From: Mesostigma viride
Lineage: Eukaryota > Streptophyta > Mesostigmatophyceae > Mesostigmatales > Mesostigmataceae
Assembly (NCBI GenBank): GCA_009746045.1
Contig: RPFO01000632.1
Span: 1 to 41,571, forward strand
Length of the DNA: 41,571 nt
Reading direction: 5' to 3'
The translations under genes were made by a program, and so were the position numbers. Under the pieces are notes generated by a model. That model was not told the origin of the DNA. It made no database searches and was given only the letters and a program-made list of their open reading frames with translations. Shown here piece by piece: positions 34,700-41,571 of the stretch; the stretch's first letter is position 1, and every line of letters starts with the position of its first letter.

Positions 34700-37380
34700 A
34701 ACATTAGCTGCCGGACAAGAAGTTTGCAGGAGAGTCCGGACATCGATTCTGGATGAGAGGAAGATGGGGTGGAAAGGACCATGTAGCCGTCAAACCCAAG
34801 TGCCACAGGCATTGTGGCGGTACACTGTCGAGGTATGGCGCTGCAGGTCAACCCAAAGAAGACTGCGGCGTTGGCACCCTAAGGCGCGGCGTGCTAAATT
34901 GGGGGTGATGATGTGCGTTTTGGATTGTCGGGTTTTCATGGCGTATCGTGAGTTACGTGAGAACCTCGGCACATCATATATCACGTACCGAGTTCGAGGC
35001 ATTGAGCATAGGGGCAACTGGGCTGGCCAGGGACATCTAACGAAGGTGGACACGACTAAGCGAACGTTGCCGGGATTTCTGATGCGGTAAAGATGAAGTG
35101 ACCTGAAGGGGCAGCGGGCTAATTGTAATGGCTATCATCCGAGAATGGCAGAGAAGCTTAGAGGAACTTGCCTTGGGATCCCGAGGAGGCTACAAGCAAA
35201 GGGCTACGGCGTTGACTGCAGCGGATGTGAGAAACAATGGAAGACGAAGTTGCTTTCACGGCGTGGAATTCCAGTGCAGGAAGAAGCAGAGAAGCGTGGA
35301 ATTTATGGGCAAGCGCGCTTGGGGGGAAACGTCCGCTACTATACCAACACCCAGGAGTATGACCCGCGGACGGTACAGTCCAACTTTCCCCTTTGTTTTC
35401 TAGTGTACCAGAAATGCATGGCGAGAGCGGGAAATGTATTAACTGCATGGGCAAAGAGCATTTTGACTAGCACAATTTGGGGTAACCCACCAATGGGTTT
35501 TCACTGGTGACTGCTCATCGGTTCGTGGATGCTTTTGGTAATGGTGGTGCCCAGTGGCTTGGTGCTTGCAGCGCGGAGACCAGTGCCGGTGTATGAGGCT
35601 GTTTCTAGATAGCTGGTGGTGGATGGCTGTGAAACGAAGCCCCCGTGACATCAATCAATCGATTGTTCAACGCGAAATGAACTCAGCCCGAGACGGTCGG
35701 GTCTCCACCCATTGCATTGAAGCGGCGTGTTCCCAGCTACCAAGATCTTTTTGTGTTATGGCACGTCCAGCGCGCTTGTTGCACGAACTATTAACAAAGG
35801 TGGAAGTGCCAAGGTCGTATGGAATGAATGAAGAGCTTAAGCCATCTTGTTTACTGAGCGTCGCGCCTGTGCCGGGGATGCGGAGGCGCAAGTAACGGTT
35901 GCGGGTGGCAATGGCCGGCTTCACGCCAGGTTTATACCAGTGGGACCCCCATTAACCCCCGGCATTTGTCGACTACTATGCGCAGTCAATGGGACGGAAG
36001 CTGCACAATCGTGAGCGAAGCGTTAGGTGGCGGATTAGTGCCCAACGTGATACGAACAATATTCTTGAACGGTATCATTCGATCCTCAGATTTACTTGGC
36101 TGCAATGAACCGTGGGCGCCAACGTCGTTGACTGCTAATTTACATGTTGGTTGATTGTTGGGTGGCTTGGAAAGGGACCAACAGCTCAAAACCGTGGGTG
36201 TCAATCATAAATCACCGTCGGCGGAAAGAAGAGATGGCGGAGCTTGACAAGAGCGTGTAATCTCCAGCGAAATACAGCAAGGAAAAACCAGGAGTGCTGG
36301 GCGGAGATGGTCACGGATGGTTTCTTGCACATCCCGTCGCGTTGTGGGTGGAATTTCGTGACTTGCGTGAGGTATTAATATTGAACCTCAAACGTCTAAC
36401 ACGCCCTGCGATGCAGCCGAGCTCTGAAATACAGGAAATCATTTGTCATCATTTCTTGGTCGACCTCATCTCTCCGGGTGTGGCTTAGCCCGTTGAGGAC
36501 ATTGAGTCTCTGTGATCAAACGCCGGGCAGCATTCGTGTTCCGCAACAAGCACTCGTTGTGTGTCACTTCCTTGAGGAATTGCCCTGGGTGAGAAACAAA
36601 GGCAATGCCATCTGAGAAAGGGGAGGGCTCGTGATTTTCTGACACGGCTGAACGTCGATGGTAAATACTCCCGATAGCCCAGCCCCCGACTTTGGTAACG
36701 CTGCCAATCACGCAAAGGTCAAGCATCACTTCGCGTGAAGCGAGAAGAAAGTCCGGCAGATGCTAGCCGAATCGAGGCTGCATGGGATGGGCGGCAACCG
36801 ATGGTTTGCCGGGGCGCGCCGCAATGAAGCTCACAAGTCTAGCGTTTGGCGGACGTGGCGCGACAAATTGAAGACTTTTGCGCTTGGGATAGGCGCAAGG
36901 GGCAGAGTGGCAATGTTCCGCCTACACCTACTTGCGCCCTGTGATAAACCTGCGGTCAGGAGAGGCACTCGAGCATTCGGTCACGACCCCCCTTTTCTGT
37001 AGTTCGGCACAATGTGGGTGTCAAACGTGGCATTTTGTCGGTCGGAATGGTGGGGCAAGAGAAACGAACTGAGCGGTCATGGGCCGAGTTGTCAGAATAG
37101 ATGCTGCCAGTGGAGGCTAAGCAATTGGTGCGGGGGGATCCTGGAGCCTCAAGCAATTCCACTAGTGACTTTTCCACTTTGCTGAAGCCGTCGGATTCAT
37201 CATTGGTCCATGGCCGGAATCGGGGCCAAGCGGCTGTCGGACCCACGGCTTGTGATGGATGCTCAAGCTGCGCAGGCATACATGTGGAGGAATAAACTGT
37301 GGGCAAGAGCCAATGTCCTTCGGCGGAAGTCATTCGCTCACAGGCGTATGTTTGTGTGTGGGCGGGGGCAGGGGCGGGGG
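34700..37380. other. No recognisable gene
   Basis: Frames up to about 120 codons (for example 35145-35510, plus strand) have no recognised domain or repeat. I see no mobile-element ends here. Confidence 0.4.
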
Positions 37381-37381
37381 C

Positions 37382-37590
37382 GCGCGCCCAACTACACGCA
37401 CGCACGCGCGCACGCACTGCACGCACGCACGGCACGAACGCACAGCACGCACGCACGACGCACGCACGCACGCAGCGCACGCACGCACCACGCACGCACG
37501 CACGCACGCACGCACGCCCACGCACGCACGCCGCAACGCACACCGCAAACGTCAGCGACGCACGCACGCACGCACGCACGCACGCACGAG
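37382..37590. repeat. (ACGC)n microsatellite
   Basis: Long runs of CGCACGCACG with minor interruptions, able to read through in several frames as Ala/Arg/His/Thr repeats. Confidence 0.9.
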
Positions 37591-37614
37591 CTGCGCTCGA
37601 ACTGGCCTCGCGGC

Positions 37615-38395
37615 CCGACGGCCCGACTTGCCCGACTGTCCGACTGCCCGACTGCCGCGTACTGCCGATTCTGCCCCGACTGCCCGGCTGCCCGAGCTGC
37701 CAACTGCCCGCTGCCCGACTGCCCGACTGCCGACTGTCGAGAACTGCCCGACTGCCCCACTGGGCCCGACTGCCCGACTGCCCGACTCGCCCGACTGCCC
37801 GTGCGCCGTACTTGCCCGATGCCCCGACTGTCGCGAGCTGCCCCGACTGCCCGACTGCCCGAGCATGCCGACTGCCCGACTTCCCGACTGCCCTGACTGC
37901 CTCGAGCTGCCGACTGCCCGCACTGCCCTCGACTGCCCCACTAGCCCAGATGCCCGACTGCCGACTGCCCACTGCCCGATCTGCCCGACTGCCCGACTGT
38001 CCGACTGCCCGACTTGCCCACTGCCGACTTCTCCCGACTGCGCCGACCTTCCCGACACTGCCCGACCTGCCCAACGCCCGACTGCCGACTGCCCACTTCC
38101 CCGACTGCCCGATGCCCGACTGCCCGACTTGCCGACTGCCCCGACTTCCCCACTGTCCCGAGCTGCCCGACTGCCCGACTGCCCGACTGCCCGAGGCTGC
38201 CGGCTGCCCGGACTGCCCGACTTGCCCCCGACTGCCCGACTGCCGAACTGCTCCGCTGCCCGTACTGCCCGTGCCCGAACTGCCCAGCTGCCCGACTGGC
38301 CCGACTGCCGCGACTTGCACCGACTGCCGATAATCCCCGACCTGCCCGACTTGCCCGACTGCCCACTGCCCCGACTGCCCGACTGCCAACCTAAC
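37615..38395. repeat. 9-bp minisatellite, unit CCCGACTGC
   Basis: About 780 bp of CCCGACTGC with single-base indels and substitutions. The unit contains no stop codon in any of the six frames, so long overlapping ORFs appear on both strands. Confidence 0.95.
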
Positions 38396-38399
38396 GATA

Positions 38400-41300
38400 C
38401 TCCCTCTCACAAAGCGTCTCTCACTGCTGGATTATATACCTTTTCTAGATGTATGATGTATGTAGACATGTGCATGTAATGCCCATAATGTACGCAATTA
38501 GAAAAAGAGAATTCCCGAAGTTTTTCATCCATAGCTTGTCACGAATCATTGTTTGTGTGTGGTTGAGTCCAGGTTCTAAAACAATCAATACTATTATGCT
38601 CTTAATGCAGGAGGTGAGAGGAGCTTTAGAGAGAGATATACTACCCTCATATAGAGAGCACTTGATCGCTGGCAGCATAGAGAGGGCTGCGGTGGATATA
38701 GGATAGAGAGAGATTAGTCATTAAAGGCCTGCCTTCACGTTGGCCATGTTCCAGTCATGAATGGAATAAATTAATAAACACGTGAACAGCGTCAGCATCC
38801 ATCTCTGATGGAATGGGGAAGGGGGATGGGGAAGGTCATAAGCTAGCCGCAGTGGTGCAGTATCATGTTGTCCTATATGCATACTGCTATACAAACTGGC
38901 ACCTTGGAAAACTGTCCTGCGTCGGGGCAACCAGCGACAATTGGATTATTGTGGAGGTTCTTCAACATCTACCGGTCAGCTAATTTTGGCATGCGTGGTC
39001 CGGCCAAACAAGATGCCGTTGCTAACATTCAACACATTGCGATCGCCGTGCTGCTGATTTAATAATGCATACCGATGCTTGGGGTTGACCTTGATTAGCT
39101 AATTTATTGGCGGATCCAACGTCAGTTGCCGTAAGTAATGAATCATAAGATGTCATGATTGACTGCGTCACGAGCATACATCCATTGGAATGGTGTTGAG
39201 TCAAGTGAGCACCGACAAATTATCAGTCCAAACTTAATTTGGGTTGAAAGAGCGCAAACAACATTCTTGACATGTCCAAATTCCTTACTATATTGATCTG
39301 ACGTTGCATCCATCCTCAACAATGCCATGGCCGCTATCCTCATGGACTGACAGGAACATGGTTTGCCGCCTCATAAATTAAATTAAATAATTATAGCATG
39401 CCTCGGTGGGGGTGGCATGTGCACTAGAGTGCTTTCCAGTTCCTGTAAGTTGCACAGTGGTAAAGGGGCAAAGACACCGTGCGTCCTCACTCATGCCCGA
39501 AGGGCGGCCCACAGCTGGCGTTCAACGCTGCGTTGGACTAATGGCAAATCTGGTGGGTGTGCTAAAAGCCCTGAGAATATGCCAGAGTATGCTTGGTATG
39601 TGTGCTGCTCTAAGGACCGATGCCACTGATGGCCAGTGGATGGAATCAGTCTTGCACGTAGTCCAGCTAGCCCAACCCCAACACTGGTCCCCAAGGTACC
39701 GCTATTCCACAAGAACCCACTAGCTGCAGGCATGGGTGCAACAAAGTGTGATTCGGCTAGGATCGGCCTCCCAATACTTCGAGCAATACATGTGGTGCTT
39801 TACATTTCCACAACTGACAACCTCAGCCCAGGTCCGATCCACGTTGGTTGAGCATTAAGACAACGGTATTACGCTGGGTAATTAACGCAAATATACCAAA
39901 AAAGCTCAGAACCATGGGCGTCACAATTCTTCAGGCACGCTGTGCACGCAGTTGCCTGCACCTATTTTACGAGATGCACGTTCAGTGTAAAAAGCTTGGT
40001 ACTCGTATTTCATTGATTATGTTGTTGAAATGCCAATCCTTGCCCTGCATGTCCGCAAGGGCTTACTCTATAAAAAGAAGAAGCAGTATCACGACAAGCT
40101 TTCTACTTTTAGTGACACAAGGATCCCTAATCAAACACTCATACAAGAACAACAACCAGCTATCAACAACCCATCACCAAATGATACATGTGGTCAGTCC
40201 ACTGCTGCACACTAAACTTGAAGGATATCAGCAACCACATAGCAACCTGACGCAAAATAAGCAAGAATACTGTAAACAGATAAATGTTGGTCCAGTTCCC
40301 AGATACGGGCTGCAGTTCCGCAGGCCGACAAGGTGTGCTACAAGCTTTACGTCAGAAAATCAGAAGAGAAGAGCGGCGCACGATGACCGCGTTCCAGACA
40401 TTTCCGGTATATCTCTTCAAGGTCTACTTGGAAACTTGGTAGCGAGGTGTGGAGAGGCAATGCATAAAAGCTCGGGAGCTAACGAGAGAAGGCAGGGTGG
40501 GGGGAAAAACAGGACGGGACGTTGGAGGAGCATGAGACGGAGGGAGGGCGAGCAAGGGAGGAGGGAGGGAGAAAAAAACGAGAGAGGGAAAGTTGCCAGA
40601 AAAAGATCGATTCGAAGAGGAAACTAAGTGTGGCCGACATTATCTGCGAGTAGAGAAAGCAGAATTTTATTGCTATGGATCCAGGGGTCACAAGACTGTT
40701 GTCTCCATACTTAAGACAAATTAGGGTCCGATGATTATACTTTAACAATCCATGGCATCTTCGTCGGCGCCCAACTGTCCCGGCTGCGCAATTGCCAGCA
40801 ATAGTCACTATACTACTTGCATCACAGAACCAGATTTTGCCACCTTCAAAGCGTTATATTGCCAGCACTTGTGCAAAAATAATGCAATGATGCCAATTGC
40901 ATCCCCCTTGACTGCGCTGTAGTCAACTTAAGAAATAGCCTAGATCTAACAGTATTGGCGCTGGGCAGGCCCTGTTTTCCGCGTACTCGTGTTGCGTCCG
41001 GCGCGGGCGTGGCCTGGGCAGGCGCGTGACTTAGTGCGGTGGTGGTCCCGCGAACCCCGCACTACACCCGCACAGAGTTTGTGGTCATCAGAGCCAAATT
41101 ATGCGCCTTCCCAACAAACCCAGCCCTTCGTCAATGTCCGCGCGAGGGCCTTCGCCTCCTGGAAGCAGTCAGGAGTGACGGGGTGACGTGGCGGCAGCAT
41201 GGGCACTATGCGGGGCGTTACTACAGTTGTTTGTTGTTGTTGTTGCCGCGACGCGCGCATGGCAGCAGAGATACTAAGTACGGTACTCCAGTACGGGCTA

Positions 41301-41571
41301 ATACAGTACGGTAAGTGCAGTAGCGTAGAAGGACTAGTGAACATGCCCAGCCAAATTTCACGGGTACTAGGGTCTGGCCCCAGGGCTGCGGTGGCTGCAT
41401 GTGGTCCGGCCCCTATAATAAATTTAGGGGCTGCGGCTGAAATATGGCCTGCCGGCGGGTGGCATGGCCCCCACTCACACTGTATGACGAGCCTACTGCT
41501 AAAGGGAATTTGCCACGTGGCAAGTGCTCGTCTGCAGTGTTTGGACTTCGGCCGGTCGTTCCAGCCGTGAT
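38400..41571. other. Flanking DNA, no gene recognised
   Basis: No domain or long credible frame seen. A purine-rich tract at about 40485-40622 (GGGAGGAGGGAGGGAG) and small repeats occur; the last 600 bases are GC-rich with an interrupted TTG run near 41225-41245. Confidence 0.4.

Noticed and set aside
34104-35090. Long Pro/Cys/Arg-rich frame on the plus strand and its minus-strand counterpart
   Set aside because: The frame is kept open by the GC-rich minisatellite at 34225-34690; both strands look equally open and no domain is visible.
36956-38410. A 484-codon minus-strand frame and 344-406-codon plus-strand frames
   Set aside because: They run through the ACGC microsatellite and the CCCGACTGC minisatellite, which have no stops in any frame. 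The products are pure repeat with no domain.

Overview
This window looks like eukaryotic nuclear DNA, most likely from a green alga or another unicellular eukaryote. It carries LTR- and LINE-type retrotransposons, simple-sequence tails, minisatellites and long non-coding stretches. Its centrepiece is an integrated DNA-virus-like element of about 18.5 kb (13053-31514). The element has roughly 689-bp terminal inverted repeats (TIRs). It encodes a double-jelly-roll-type major capsid protein, probable minor capsid and fibre proteins, a genome-packaging ATPase, a tyrosine recombinase and a primase-helicase. That gene set is what defines Polinton-like viruses (PLVs). No protein-primed DNA polymerase B or retroviral-type (Polinton) integrase is visible, so I call it a PLV rather than a classical Polinton/Maverick. 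The algal host is an inference from the plant/green-alga-type telomere-like repeat (TTTAGGG) in the TIRs and from the usual hosts of such elements.

Layout. (1) 1-8147: a decayed Ty1/copia-like retroelement between two ~590-bp direct repeats (27-622 and 7558-8147), with an unknown ORF, Gag with a CCHC knuckle, integrase, an aspartic-protease-like segment, reverse transcriptase and RNase H. (2) 8148-9600: a badly decayed LINE RT copy. (3) 9600-11985: no recognisable gene, small tandem repeats. (4) 11985-13052: a 5'-truncated LINE copy whose RT C-terminus is still open, ending in a hairpin and a (TTAA)n tail. (5) 13053-31514: the PLV, sitting directly in or against that TTAA tail. (6) 31515-41571: flanking DNA with no convincing gene and three low-complexity arrays that create long spurious ORFs.

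Within the PLV the genes fall into two divergent blocks that meet at a 24-bp gap near 24.0 kb. The leftward block (24.0 to 14.0 kb) holds virion genes: a 717-aa and a 386-aa structural-type protein, a basic zinc-finger protein, a penton-like protein, a small Ala/Gly-rich protein, the capsid protein, a 56-aa protein, an Ig-like plus lectin-fold fibre, and two unknowns. Several are preceded 15-35 nt upstream by an A-rich AAAAAT(A/C)T-type motif that may be a late promoter. The rightward block (24.0 to 30.7 kb) holds a coiled-coil protein, the packaging ATPase, an AT-hook protein, the tyrosine recombinase and the 1162-aa primase-helicase, some with TATA boxes. Each TIR carries four ~100-110-bp units, each with an identical-length 55-bp imperfect palindrome, and one telomere-like tract.

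The near-identical TIRs suggest a recent or homogenised insertion. Even so, the capsid gene (two compensating frameshifts), the ATPase (split at an A7 run) and a third gene (no usable in-frame ATG) are disrupted. Either the copy is a young fossil, or there are homopolymer/consensus errors or recoding. All identifications come from reading motifs; no database search was possible.
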